From NCBI RefSeq assembly GCF_900113935.1, contig NZ_FORF01000002.1, positions 124,001-188,000 of the forward strand: a stretch of DNA of 64,000 nt, in the 5' to 3' direction. Each line of letters starts with the position of its first letter. Position 1 is the stretch's first letter. Below are positions 38,796 through 47,247 of the stretch, one piece after another. The notes under the pieces were generated by a model. It was not told the origin of the DNA. It did not search any database and was given only the letters and a program-made list of their open reading frames with translations. The stretch comes from Aquamicrobium aerolatum DSM 21857. Its GTDB lineage: Bacteria; Pseudomonadota; Alphaproteobacteria; Rhizobiales; Rhizobiaceae. Both the position numbers and the translations under genes were made by a program.

Positions 38796-38814
38796 CGTTT
38801 TCTCTCCAAAGCGG

Positions 38815-40077
38815 TCAGACAAGTGCGCCTTGCTCCAAAAGCGTTTTCCTCAACAGCCCTATTTCGGCTGCGCCGTCTTGCGAGGCCAGGGCCGCAGACA
38901 CACCGGCTGCGTGGCCAGAGGCAAATGCAGTGCCCATGACGCGCACAGAGCCATAAGCGCGGCTGTCGGCACCGATCACACGGCCAGCAAGACGCAGATT
39001 GTCCACCTGTGCAGCTTCGAGCGCACCTGCGCGAATGTCGAAGAAGCCATCGCCGCCAATATCGACGAAACGCGCGCGGCCTGGAGCTTCGTGAACTTCA
39101 GCTGGCCAACTGCCCCGGCCAATGCCGTCATCGTAACGCCTGCCTTCAATCACATCGACTTCCTGGACATCGGCGCGCGAGAGTGGCCGCCTTGTTTCAC
39201 GCACACCGATCTGTGGACCGGTGGAAACGAGATATGCACGCTCAAATCCGGGATGGCGGCGCAACACTTCAAGATTACGCCAAGCCAGTTCTCGCGCAGT
39301 TGTCTCGACCGCGCTGAGGCTCTTATTGGTAATCCCGTCAGTTTCAAGGTCGATTGCCATCCACCAGAACTGGTCCGTCAACGGCAGACGAGACATAACG
39401 CCTCCATCCGCACGCAGGATCGGCATTTCAGCCGTCTCATTATGTTGGGCGATCAGCCCGGCCATGATTTCGCGGTCAAACTCGACGCCATCCGGCACAC
39501 CGCCAATCCGCACAGGAAATGACGACGGCTGCAGATGCGCGTCGGCCCCGCCTTCAAGCGTCAACGGCACACCGGCCAAGACCGACAATGTCGCTTCGCC
39601 GCTGGCATCCACGAACGCCCCGGCTTCAACAGTGACCAGTCCGGCATGATCGGCCAAGGTCACAGAACGAATGCGGTTGTCGCAAACCTGCGCGCTGACA
39701 ACGCGGCTGTGCAGCGCAATTTCAACGTTGTTCTGAAGCGCGAGCCGATCAAAGGCGAGCTTCGTCGCTTCCGGATCGAGCATGATGATCCAGTAACCAC
39801 TTTTTGAGACGATCGGCTGAATGTCGACGCCGAGGCTCTTCAGCTGCTGAAGAAGCTCCTGCCCGACGCCATACACCATCTGCCGCGCGGTATCTCCACA
39901 GGCATAAAAGCCGCAATATGCCAGTACCTGCGAATTGGTCGCCGCGCCGCCCATGAAGCCATAGCGCTCGATCAAAAGTGTGCGCGCGCCGGTACGCGCA
40001 GCACCGACGGCAGCGGCTATACCACCCGCGCCAGCGCCGACGACCACGACGTCATACTTCTCCACTGCCCTGTCCAT
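38815..40077 (-). CDS. FAD-dependent oxidoreductase (FAD_oxidored family)
   Basis: This 420-residue flavoprotein begins with VVVVGAGAGGIAAAVGAARTGARTLLIE (~9-36) and GFMGGAATNSQVLAYCGFY, diagnostic of the FAD_oxidored family, whose members often act on carboxylate or hydroxy substrates. FVDASGEATLSVLAGVP and the C-terminal VRVMGTAFASGHAAGVSAAL complete the FAD fold. The C-terminus approaches the next FAD gene with a 19-bp gap; two different flavoenzymes in tandem suggest consecutive redox steps. Substrate unknown. ATG 40077 (GGAAAG upstream) is preferred to TTG 40098. Confidence 0.87.
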   Translation of the reverse strand: MDRAVEKYDVVVVGAGAGGIAAAVGAARTGARTLLIERYGFMGGAATNSQVLAYCGFYACGDTARQMVYGVGQELLQQLKSLGVDIQPIVSKSGYWIIMLDPEATKLAFDRLALQNNVEIALHSRVVSAQVCDNRIRSVTLADHAGLVTVEAGAFVDASGEATLSVLAGVPLTLEGGADAHLQPSSFPVRIGGVPDGVEFDREIMAGLIAQHNETAEMPILRADGGVMSRLPLTDQFWWMAIDLETDGITNKSLSAVETTARELAWRNLEVLRRHPGFERAYLVSTGPQIGVRETRRPLSRADVQEVDVIEGRRYDDGIGRGSWPAEVHEAPGRARFVDIGGDGFFDIRAGALEAAQVDNLRLAGRVIGADSRAYGSVRVMGTAFASGHAAGVSAALASQDGAAEIGLLRKTLLEQGALV

Positions 40078-40110
40078 ACCGCTTTCCGTCTTCTTCAAAC
40101 CGTGATTGTT

Positions 40111-40920
40111 TCAATCGCCTGGCGACAGCACGCCCATGAAAGCTCCCAGCAGTCCAAGCTGCGCTCTGGCCATCTCCGGTCCGGTTTGAATGGACAAACC
40201 GCGCGCGCGTGCTGCTGCAAGGAACGGCGTCACCTCCGGTGAGGTGACGACATCAGCGACATGAGCCGTCGGCTTTAGCAGTGCGATTGCCGGCGCAGAC
40301 AGCGGGAGGGGATCGCCAGCCTGCATCCCAAGTGGCGTGGCGTTGGCGACAAGATCGTAGCGCGAGTGATCCCCGATCTCGGTCGCGATCGAAATTTGAG
40401 GAAATTCCGCCGCCAACGCGGACGCCAGCCGGCCTACACGCTGCGCATCCGGATCGCAGATCGCCAGAACCGAGACGCCTGCTTCACACAACGCATGAGC
40501 GATTGCACTGCCGGCACCACCGCAGCCGATGACGAGCGCCTCGCGGCCATTGGGCGTGAAGCCGTGGCTTTCCGCAGCGCGCACAAAACCCAACCCGTCC
40601 ACCATGTCGCCGATCAGCTGCCCGTCGGCACCGCGTCGCACCACATTGACCGCGCCAAGCAAAGCCGCACGCTGTGTGACACTATCAATCCCGGAGGCGA
40701 TGGCCTGCTTATGAGGGATCGTGACCACGAAACCATCAAGGTTTTGCCAGGTTCGGGCCAAAGAAAGGAACGCGTCGATGCCATCGCTGGGAATGTCCAT
40801 CGCGATCATCGCAACATCGCTGCCAGCCTGCGCAAAAGCGTTGTTGAAATTCTCGGGCGACTTCACCTGCACAACAGGGGAACCAATAATCGCAACGAGG
40901 CGGGTGCTGCCCTTGATCAT
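40111..40920 (-). CDS. Shikimate dehydrogenase-like protein with altered substrate motif
   Basis: This 269-residue AroE-family protein keeps the catalytic Lys71 (IPHK), Asn92 (GAVNVV) and Asp108, and the NADP fold EALVIGCGGAGSAIAHAL. However, the substrate loop normally written S-x-S-P-x-x-H-N reads VKSPENFN (19-26), so the first serine is valine and His is Phe, and the usual NTDG before the catalytic Asp is MVDG (106-109). I infer a paralogue acting on a shikimate-like cyclic hydroxy acid other than shikimate. It heads a minus-strand catabolic operon and diverges from a LysR gene. Confidence 0.82.
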   Translation of the reverse strand: MIKGSTRLVAIIGSPVVQVKSPENFNNAFAQAGSDVAMIAMDIPSDGIDAFLSLARTWQNLDGFVVTIPHKQAIASGIDSVTQRAALLGAVNVVRRGADGQLIGDMVDGLGFVRAAESHGFTPNGREALVIGCGGAGSAIAHALCEAGVSVLAICDPDAQRVGRLASALAAEFPQISIATEIGDHSRYDLVANATPLGMQAGDPLPLSAPAIALLKPTAHVADVVTSPEVTPFLAAARARGLSIQTGPEMARAQLGLLGAFMGVLSPGD

Positions 40921-41009
40921 TCTATGTCTCCACCACCGGCAGCAACTGCCACCTGAGCGAAGCATGGCGCGCTTCCAATGGGGACACCAATAGTTTAAGC
41001 ACGACACAT

Positions 41010-41026
41010 CATAACTGAAAGTTATG
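41010..41026. promoter_or_regulatory. Inverted repeat, likely LysR operator
   Basis: CATAAC-N5-GTTATG is a perfect 6-bp inverted repeat, with the T-N11-A geometry expected for LysR regulators. It lies 28 bp upstream of the LysR start and ~90 bp upstream of the AroE-like start, suitable for control of both. Confidence 0.65.
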
Positions 41027-41054
41027 CAGATGAAGCATTTCAAGTGGACAGGTA

Positions 41055-41948
41055 ATGGCTAGGCCGCGACTGAAGGATCGGCAAATCGAGGTATTTCGGG
41101 CCGTGATGGCGACCGGCTCGCTCACTTCCGCGTCGCAGCAACTGGGCGTTTCGCAACCCAGTGTGACCATGACTATCAAGCGCTTCGAAGACGAGTTGGG
41201 CACGACGCTGTTCGAACGCATAGGGGGTCGCCTCGTTCCAACCGAGGAAGCCAAGCTGATCCTTGTTGAGGTCGAGCGGGTGTATGGCCAGTTCGACCGG
41301 TTATCCGAGGCGATCTCATCCATCGTCGCTGGCGACGGCGCAAGGTTCCGGTTCGGAACGACGCCAAGCATCGGAATGCGCCTGATACCCAAGGCGCTCA
41401 AGCGTATGCGCGACAATCATCCCGCTCGGGTTTTCTATTGCGACTTCCTCGCCCAGAAGGACGTCCGCGACTATCTTTTGTTCGGACAGGGCGCCTGTGT
41501 CACGACCATCGCCAAGGCTGATGACCCGACACTGGAAACGACGATCGTCGCACGCGGAAAACTGGTCTGTCTCATGCCTCAAACGCATGCGCTTGCCAGA
41601 CTACCGTCCATTTCGCCCAAAATGCTGGCGGGTGAAACGCTCATCTCGTTTGCCCCGGAGACGCCGCACGGCAAGTATATCGACGCCACCTATGCACGCG
41701 CAGGTTTCGAACGAAAAATCGATGTCTTCGTGCATTTCGTCGAGGCAGCGATCTCCTTTGTTGCCGAGGAGATCGGCGTATCTATCGTCGATGAGTTTTC
41801 GGCGATGGATTGCGAACGGATGGGGTTGGTCGCCGTGCCGGTGGAAGACAGCGTTGAAATTCCAGCATATCTTTACTGGTGTCGTTTTCGACCGCGCAGC
41901 ACGGCGGTGGAGGAATTGATCGATACCCTGAAATCACTTGCATCGTGA
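41055..41948 (+). CDS. LysR family transcriptional regulator
   Basis: This 297-residue LysR protein has an N-terminal winged helix (LKDRQIEVFRAVMATGSLTSASQQLGVSQPSVTMTIKRFEDELG, ~6-49) and an effector domain (FRFGTTPSIGMRLIPKALKRM, ETLISFAPETPHGKYID). ATG 41055 follows AGGTA. It is divergent from the AroE-like gene with an inverted repeat between, so it probably activates the whole minus-strand operon. Its overall plan resembles the second LysR of the island (34865-35839). Confidence 0.92.
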   Translation: MARPRLKDRQIEVFRAVMATGSLTSASQQLGVSQPSVTMTIKRFEDELGTTLFERIGGRLVPTEEAKLILVEVERVYGQFDRLSEAISSIVAGDGARFRFGTTPSIGMRLIPKALKRMRDNHPARVFYCDFLAQKDVRDYLLFGQGACVTTIAKADDPTLETTIVARGKLVCLMPQTHALARLPSISPKMLAGETLISFAPETPHGKYIDATYARAGFERKIDVFVHFVEAAISFVAEEIGVSIVDEFSAMDCERMGLVAVPVEDSVEIPAYLYWCRFRPRSTAVEELIDTLKSLAS

Positions 41949-41981
41949 AGGCAGGCCACCAGACACGCGAGCCGGTTGGCG

Positions 41982-43817
41982 TCAGGTGGAGTGCCCCGCG
42001 ATAACTGCAAGAAATGCCGGCCCGTAGCGCTCGAGCTTGGTTTCGCCAACACCGGGTACATTTGCCATTTCAGCCCGCGACGCCGGGCGCGCAGACGCCA
42101 GTTCGATCAGCGTCTTGTCGTGGAAGATCACGTAAGGCGGCAGATTTTGCGTTCGGGCGATTTGCGAGCGCTTTTCGCGCAATGCCTGAAACAGTGCCTG
42201 ATCGGCTTCCGGCAACTCGATTGCAACGGTGCCCGCAACTCTCCCCCGCGAAGCCCGCTTTGCAGGCTTGCGAAGCTGGAGTGTCGCCTTGTCGCGGAGA
42301 AACTGACGGCCGCTCTCCGAGATCGACAGCCCGCCATGGCCGCCAAGGTCTACATCAATCAGCCTCAACGCAATCAACTGGCGAAGGATCGCACGCCAGC
42401 TTCGACTGTCATGTTCCTGTCCGATGCCATAGGTCGAAATCTGATGGTGCCCCATGCGGGTGATGCGGTCATCCTCAACGCCCAGAAGAACGTCGACAAT
42501 ATAGCCCTGTCCGAACCTCTCGCCGGTACGGTGGATGCAGGACAGTGCCTTTTGCGCCGCGACAGTGCCATCGAACAAAAGCGGTGGCTCAATGCACGTG
42601 TCGCAATTGCCGCAGGGATCGCAATCGTCGCCGAAATAGGACAGCAGTACCCTGCGCCGACACTCGGCCGTCTCCGCCAAGCCAAGTAACGCATCCAGCT
42701 TTTGCCGCTCTGTGCGTTTACGCAAGTCCGGCGCATCTGAGTCCTCGATGAACCTGGCGCGTAGCGCGATATCGTCGGTGCCGTAGAGCATCAACGTATC
42801 GGATGGCAGCCCGTCCCTCCCCGCTCGCCCCGTTTCCTGATAATAGGCTTCAATACTGCCCGGCAGATCGAGATGCGCGACAAACCTCACATCCGGCTTG
42901 TCGATCCCCATCCCGAACGCGATGGTCGCCACCATGATGACCGCTTCGCCATGCTGGAAACGTGCCTGGTTCGAGGCGCGTTGATCCTTGTCCATTCCCC
43001 CATGGTAGGCCAGTGCGTCATAGCCCTGTGCGCACAACCACTCTGCTGTCTCTTCCGTTTTGCGCTTCGACAGGCAATAGACGATGCCACTTTCGCCCGG
43101 GTGCCGCTTGAGAAAGCGGCTCAGCTGCGCCCTCGGATTATCCTTCTCCTCAATGGCGTAGCGAATATTGGGACGATCAAAGCCCGCGATGAAAGCGTCG
43201 CGTGGCGAGATCTGCAGAAGCTCCAGAATCTCTGTGCGAGTCGGCTCGTCAGCGGTGGCCGTCAAAGCCATGCGTGGAGTGTCAGGAAATTGCGCGGCCA
43301 GAATATTAAGTTGACGATAAGACGGCCGAAAATCATGCCCCCATTGTGACAGACAATGCGCCTCATCAATGGCGATCAACGACAGAGGCACGGATCGCAG
43401 GCGCTCCACGACATCCGCTCTAAGGAGCGTTTCAGGCGCAACATACAACAGATCGAGCCGTCCCGAAAAAATCTCGTTCCACAGAGCACGTCGCTCTTCT
43501 AATGCGAGGTCGGAGTTAAGGGCGGCGGCGCGAACGCCGGCCTGACGAAGCGCCTCGACCTGATCTGCCATCAGGGCGATCAGCGGCGAGATCACCAGCC
43601 CCACACCGGAACGCGCCAATGCCGGGATCTGATAGCACAACGACTTGCCTCCGCCGGTAGGCATCAGAACGAAGGCGTTGTTCCCAGTCATGACATGATT
43701 GACGATCTCAGCCTGTGGGCCGCGAAACGCATCATAACCATAGACCGTCTTGAGAATATGAACTGGATCTGCGGTCAATCTTGCCTGCATGGAAAAAACA
43801 AAGGGAAGCGGTCTCAT
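41982..43817 (-). CDS. recQ: ATP-dependent DNA helicase RecQ
   Basis: RecQ (611 aa) is a 3'-5' helicase of recombination and fork repair. Walker A MPTGGGKS (52-59), [18 protein letters not shown] (Walker B and the aromatic-rich loop, ~150), the [13 protein letters not shown] motif IV, and [12 protein letters not shown] (motif VI) are present. The zinc-binding cysteines lie in [23 protein letters not shown] (~380-405), then the RQC winged helix and one HRDC domain (~525-605). Length is that of E. coli RecQ. It stands alone, convergent with the LysR gene. Confidence 0.97.
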   Translation of the reverse strand: MRPLPFVFSMQARLTADPVHILKTVYGYDAFRGPQAEIVNHVMTGNNAFVLMPTGGGKSLCYQIPALARSGVGLVISPLIALMADQVEALRQAGVRAAALNSDLALEERRALWNEIFSGRLDLLYVAPETLLRADVVERLRSVPLSLIAIDEAHCLSQWGHDFRPSYRQLNILAAQFPDTPRMALTATADEPTRTEILELLQISPRDAFIAGFDRPNIRYAIEEKDNPRAQLSRFLKRHPGESGIVYCLSKRKTEETAEWLCAQGYDALAYHGGMDKDQRASNQARFQHGEAVIMVATIAFGMGIDKPDVRFVAHLDLPGSIEAYYQETGRAGRDGLPSDTLMLYGTDDIALRARFIEDSDAPDLRKRTERQKLDALLGLAETAECRRRVLLSYFGDDCDPCGNCDTCIEPPLLFDGTVAAQKALSCIHRTGERFGQGYIVDVLLGVEDDRITRMGHHQISTYGIGQEHDSRSWRAILRQLIALRLIDVDLGGHGGLSISESGRQFLRDKATLQLRKPAKRASRGRVAGTVAIELPEADQALFQALREKRSQIARTQNLPPYVIFHDKTLIELASARPASRAEMANVPGVGETKLERYGPAFLAVIAGHST

Positions 43818-44356
43818 AGCAGATTCGCCGACTCCCGCATCATCAGCTCACAAGTGACAACTCGCTGGAGAGAAGTACCTGCGCTGCATTGCCAGTTCCA
43901 AGAAACATTCAACCGTGCCGTCATCTGGCGCACAGCCGCTCCACTATCTACTTGTCGTATCGTGGCGCGAAGGTCTGAAGCGCGCCCATATTCCCTAACT
44001 GCAGCGTGAAACACGATCAGGCATTGCAAATCGCCCAGACGTTGCAGGCCGAAATTGAATAGCATCAAGTGCGAATTATTGCGCTTTGAGAAGCAAAAGC
44101 GCACCGCCCGTCGTCTCATTAAAATCGGCCAACAGCGTCGGCCATGACATCGCTTGGCGTCAGTCAAGGCAATCCACTGCGCAGCTTGGCCTCGTCTGAA
44201 ACAATTGGCGCGCTCTCATGACGGCTTTACGGTCATGCCTCGTGCATGCATGGTGGCGCCGTGCGGGTGTGCGGGCACTGCGATAGCGCAGGCGTAGTGG
44301 GAAGTAGGCTCAATTCAGGCATTCAGCGCACACGTTGAATCAAGGGAGGAAACACC
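43818..44356. other. 539-bp intergenic region between recQ and the amidase gene
   Basis: No credible gene is seen: a 117-codon minus-strand open frame (43814-44167) would overlap the recQ start and has an unusual Arg/Cys-rich composition. Near the amidase there is an inverted repeat CATGAC-N9-GTCATG (44217-44237), possibly an operator. An excellent ribosome site (GGGAGG) precedes the amidase start. Confidence 0.5.
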
Positions 44357-45679
44357 ATGAACAAGCCAGGGATTGCTTCGACTGCGCCGAGGCGCAGTGT
44401 GATTGTCGACCGTTACACCAACGCCGTTCTGGACCCTGACGCCCCGATGTTGGGTCCGGTCGAAAACGGCGGCACGATCATCGCCAATACGGCGCCGGGA
44501 TGCTGGGGCCCGATGATCACGCCAAGTCTGCGCGGCGGGCATGAAGTCACACAACCTGTCTATGTCGATGGTGCGGAACCGGGCGACGGCATTGCGATCA
44601 GGATCCGCGACGTGACCGTGACGGCGATTGCGACGGCCTCGGGACACGATTCCTCGCCGGAAGGTTTCTGCCTCGGCGATCCATATGTAGCCGCGAGGTG
44701 CCCCTCCTGTGACGAAGTCTGGCCGGAGACGCATCTCGAGGGCATCGGGCAGGATGCAGTCAAATGCAACAAATGCGGGAACGCGGTCACGCCGTTCGAA
44801 ATCGTCCACGGTTACACGGTCGTCTTCGATGAGACGCGACGTGTCGGTGTGACCGTTCCACGCGCCGCCGCCGAGACAATTGCGCGCGATCCCTACCACT
44901 ACGCCGCGCTGCCGGACGGTTCCGTGCAGCATCCGATCCTCGCCTTTGCGCCCTCTGACATGCCCGGCGTGATGGTGCGCATGCGCCCGTTCCTTGGCCA
45001 ACTCGGCACCACCCCTTCCCGCGCAATGCCAGATTCGCACAATGCGGGTGATTTCGGCGCATTTCTTGTCGGCGCACCCCATGCCTACGGGCTGACGCCG
45101 GAGGAACTGCTTGAGCACAAGACCGACGGACATCTCGACATCGATGCTGTCAGGCCCGGCGCCATCCTCATTGCACCCGTGAAGGTAAAGGGCGGCGGCG
45201 TCTATATGGGCGACATGCACGCGGCGCAGGGAGACGGCGAGATCGCCGGCCACACGATGGACGTCGCCGGCAGCGTCACGTTGCAAGTAGAGGTGGTCAA
45301 GAACTACCCGATCGATGGGCCCGTCCTGTTCCCGCTGCTGGAAGACCTGCCGCCACTGGCCCGACCATTCTCGGCGGATGAGCGGGCGCGAGCTGAAAAG
45401 CTTGCGCGCAGCTGGGGCCTCGCTGCCGTCGAGGAACTGGCCCCGATCTCGGTCATCGGCACCGCACCCAACATGAACGCTGCCATCGATAATGGGCTGG
45501 AGCGCGCCGCAAAACTGCTTGGCATCAGCGTGCCAGAAGTGCGCAACCGCGCAACGATCAATGGCGCGATCGAGATTGGGCGTGCGCCAGGCGTCATCCA
45601 GGTGACGTTCCTTGCGCCGCTGGCAAAGCTTGATGCCGTTGGACTGGGTGGCTACGCCCGCGAGCAATATAATCTGTGA
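44357..45679 (+). CDS. Acetamidase/formamidase family protein with zinc-ribbon insert
   Basis: This 440-residue member of the FmdA/AmdA family should hydrolyse small amides (formamide, acetamide) to ammonia and the acid. Family sequences include GPVENGGTIIANTAPGCWGP, YVDGAEPGDGIAI, GDMHAAQGDGE and GTAPNMNAAIDNG. A two-CxxC segment (CPSCDEVW ... CNKCG, ~115-140) inserted in the first half resembles a zinc ribbon; I believe this occurs in a subgroup of the family. ATG 44357 has GGGAGG 8 nt upstream. It is transcribed alone, toward repC. A second family member lies at the window's right end. Confidence 0.9.
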   Translation: MNKPGIASTAPRRSVIVDRYTNAVLDPDAPMLGPVENGGTIIANTAPGCWGPMITPSLRGGHEVTQPVYVDGAEPGDGIAIRIRDVTVTAIATASGHDSSPEGFCLGDPYVAARCPSCDEVWPETHLEGIGQDAVKCNKCGNAVTPFEIVHGYTVVFDETRRVGVTVPRAAAETIARDPYHYAALPDGSVQHPILAFAPSDMPGVMVRMRPFLGQLGTTPSRAMPDSHNAGDFGAFLVGAPHAYGLTPEELLEHKTDGHLDIDAVRPGAILIAPVKVKGGGVYMGDMHAAQGDGEIAGHTMDVAGSVTLQVEVVKNYPIDGPVLFPLLEDLPPLARPFSADERARAEKLARSWGLAAVEELAPISVIGTAPNMNAAIDNGLERAAKLLGISVPEVRNRATINGAIEIGRAPGVIQVTFLAPLAKLDAVGLGGYAREQYNL

Positions 45680-45732
45680 CGCGACTGGCACGGTCGTCCG
45701 CATCTGCATGGCCGTGCCAGTCTCCCTGCCCA

Positions 45733-47067
45733 TCAGGCGCTACCCTTAGGCTTGCCGAAGCTTCGCTTCAGAGCTTCGCTGATCTCGAGCGGCCGCGACG
45801 ATGATTGCGGGACTTCATTTTTTGGTGAAGCCCCCTCCCCTCCCCCGCCGTCTGGTTTCCGGGCATCGTCTAACCGTGCCCGCAGCAGCGCCATGATCAT
45901 CGGCAGCGCAGAATATTTGCCCTCACGCGCCTTGTCGGTGAGGCTGCGCAAATAACCGCCCGCGCTGCTGATCTGCTCTGAACGTTGATAAATCCCGGCA
46001 ATCGTGATCGCAGCCTGCTTGTCGCCCATGGCCGTGCGCGCTTCTTCCCACGCGCTGGGGCTCACGCCGAGCGTTGAACGCGCTATTCCCGCCGCCGCCA
46101 GCAATTCCCGCCAGCTCCGGATTGGCTCACCGCCCTTTGCGAGCCAACCGATAGTGGGGCAAGCGTCCAAAACTATGGTTAACGGAAGCTCTCGCTCTGG
46201 CAGAACGTGTACGTTGTTGGTCGTGGGATCTACCGCTGCGGCCGACTTCTTTTTTTCTGAGTCTATAGATTCAAGATTAGAGTCTGGTTTTGAATTCTGT
46301 ATGTGGCGACCGGAATGGGACTCATTGGCAACCGAAATCTGAGTTTTTGCAAATGATTCCAACACCTCACGCAGTTCCGTCCAAAGTCCGTGGAGATCAG
46401 TGGCTACGTCCTCGGCAACCAGCCTTCCAGCGTTGCGCGGCAGCCTGCTGATGATCTCCTGGTAGGTGAGCAGCACCCTCCCCCAATTCCCGGGCACCTT
46501 CTCCTCGATCGCCGTGTCGATCATCTTGACGATATCACGACGCAGAAGCGTCAGCCGTTCCCTGGCAACACGCAGCGCTTTCTTTTCAGCCTGAACGCTT
46601 TCTGCGAGCGCCCCGAACTCGGCCGCACGGGCGAGCACCGGCGACAGATCGAAGCCATAGGCCTGCTGGATCTCGCCATCACGTCCCTTGCGGGCAAATC
46701 GTTTTCCATTGGGGCTGTCGCGGCGGATGATGAGACCGCAATCAACAAGAATGGCGAGATGGCGGCGCAAGGTCGTCGCCGGCATGCCATTGGCGCGTGC
46801 CATCAATTGTTCGTTGGACGGCCATACGACAAGCTCGCCGTCTCCGGCCAACTCGGGCTCTGGATGGAAAGAAAGCAACGCGTTGAGGATTGCCAGGCCC
46901 CGATCGGTCGCGCCGATGAGATCCCTTGCCTCGCGGATGTGACGAAACACTTCCCATTTGTTCGCACGCGTGCCGGCCGGGATATCCCGCGCAGCTGCCT
47001 GACTTGCGATCATGCCAAGCGACATCGCTCGCCGCCCAAAGGGCGTCGCTACGAAATGCGTCTGCAT
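45733..47067 (-). CDS. repC: Replication initiator RepC
   Basis: RepC (444 aa) is the initiator that binds the origin located within its own gene. The N-terminal domain matches the family: FGRRAMSLGMIASQAA, KWEVFRHIREARDLIGATDRGLAILNALLSFHPE, VVWPSNEQLMARANGMPATTLRRHLAILVDCGLIIRRDSPNGKRFARKG. A Ser/Asn-rich low-complexity linker (~250-285) coincides with an AT-rich DNA stretch, then the C-terminal domain. ATG 47067 has a good AGGTGGGAG site. It lies 180 bp after repB, with a ctRNA encoded on the other strand between them; expression is expected to be limited by that RNA. Confidence 0.97.
   Translation of the reverse strand: MQTHFVATPFGRRAMSLGMIASQAAARDIPAGTRANKWEVFRHIREARDLIGATDRGLAILNALLSFHPEPELAGDGELVVWPSNEQLMARANGMPATTLRRHLAILVDCGLIIRRDSPNGKRFARKGRDGEIQQAYGFDLSPVLARAAEFGALAESVQAEKKALRVARERLTLLRRDIVKMIDTAIEEKVPGNWGRVLLTYQEIISRLPRNAGRLVAEDVATDLHGLWTELREVLESFAKTQISVANESHSGRHIQNSKPDSNLESIDSEKKKSAAAVDPTTNNVHVLPERELPLTIVLDACPTIGWLAKGGEPIRSWRELLAAAGIARSTLGVSPSAWEEARTAMGDKQAAITIAGIYQRSEQISSAGGYLRSLTDKAREGKYSALPMIMALLRARLDDARKPDGGGGEGASPKNEVPQSSSRPLEISEALKRSFGKPKGSA
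46225..46360. other. Putative replication origin (oriV) inside repC, AT-rich with clustered GANTC
   Basis: The repABC origin is known to lie in an AT-rich part of repC. Here an AT-rich block interrupts GC-rich coding and contains three GANTC (CcrM) sites within 26 bp (46259, 46268, 46280) and a fourth at 46355. Boundaries are approximate and the assignment is by analogy. Confidence 0.6.
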
Positions 47068-47137
47068 TTTTCTCCCACCTTCTTTCAGGCAAAAGAAATC
47101 CGCTCGCCAAAACGGCGCGATGGAGCCAAAAAGACTC

Positions 47138-47166
47138 TTGACGCTGATTCCAGGAAATGCGATTCT
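47138..47166 (+). promoter_or_regulatory. Predicted ctRNA promoter
   Basis: TTGACG (47138-47143) and GATTCT (47161-47166) are separated by exactly 17 bp on the plus strand, opposite to repABC, and stand a correct distance before the ctRNA terminator. GATTC sites for CcrM methylation occur in the spacer (47146) and in the -10 itself (47161). Confidence 0.65.
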
Positions 47167-47172
47167 CTAGCT

Positions 47173-47225
47173 ACCACACTACGAGAAGGGCTTCCGGGAT
47201 ACTGTTTCGGGGGCCTTTTTCTTTT
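47173..47225 (+). ncRNA. Counter-transcribed RNA (ctRNA, incA-type) of the repABC locus
   Basis: In repABC replicons a ~50-60-nt RNA encoded between repB and repC, antisense to the operon, represses repC and sets copy number and incompatibility. Here a plus-strand promoter is followed by a predicted ~50-nt RNA starting near 47173 and ending in an intrinsic terminator: stem AGG(G)CTTCCG with CGGGGGCCT (one bulge, G-U pairs) and TTTTTCTTTT (47187-47225). Position, orientation and length all fit the known class; exact ends are predicted. Confidence 0.8.
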
Positions 47226-47247
47226 GCGGTTCAGTTCTCCGTTAGAC

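Noticed and set aside
43814-44167. 117-codon minus-strand open frame upstream of recQ
   Set aside because: It overlaps the recQ start, is Arg/Cys-rich, has no recognisable domain and no good ribosome site; most likely chance.
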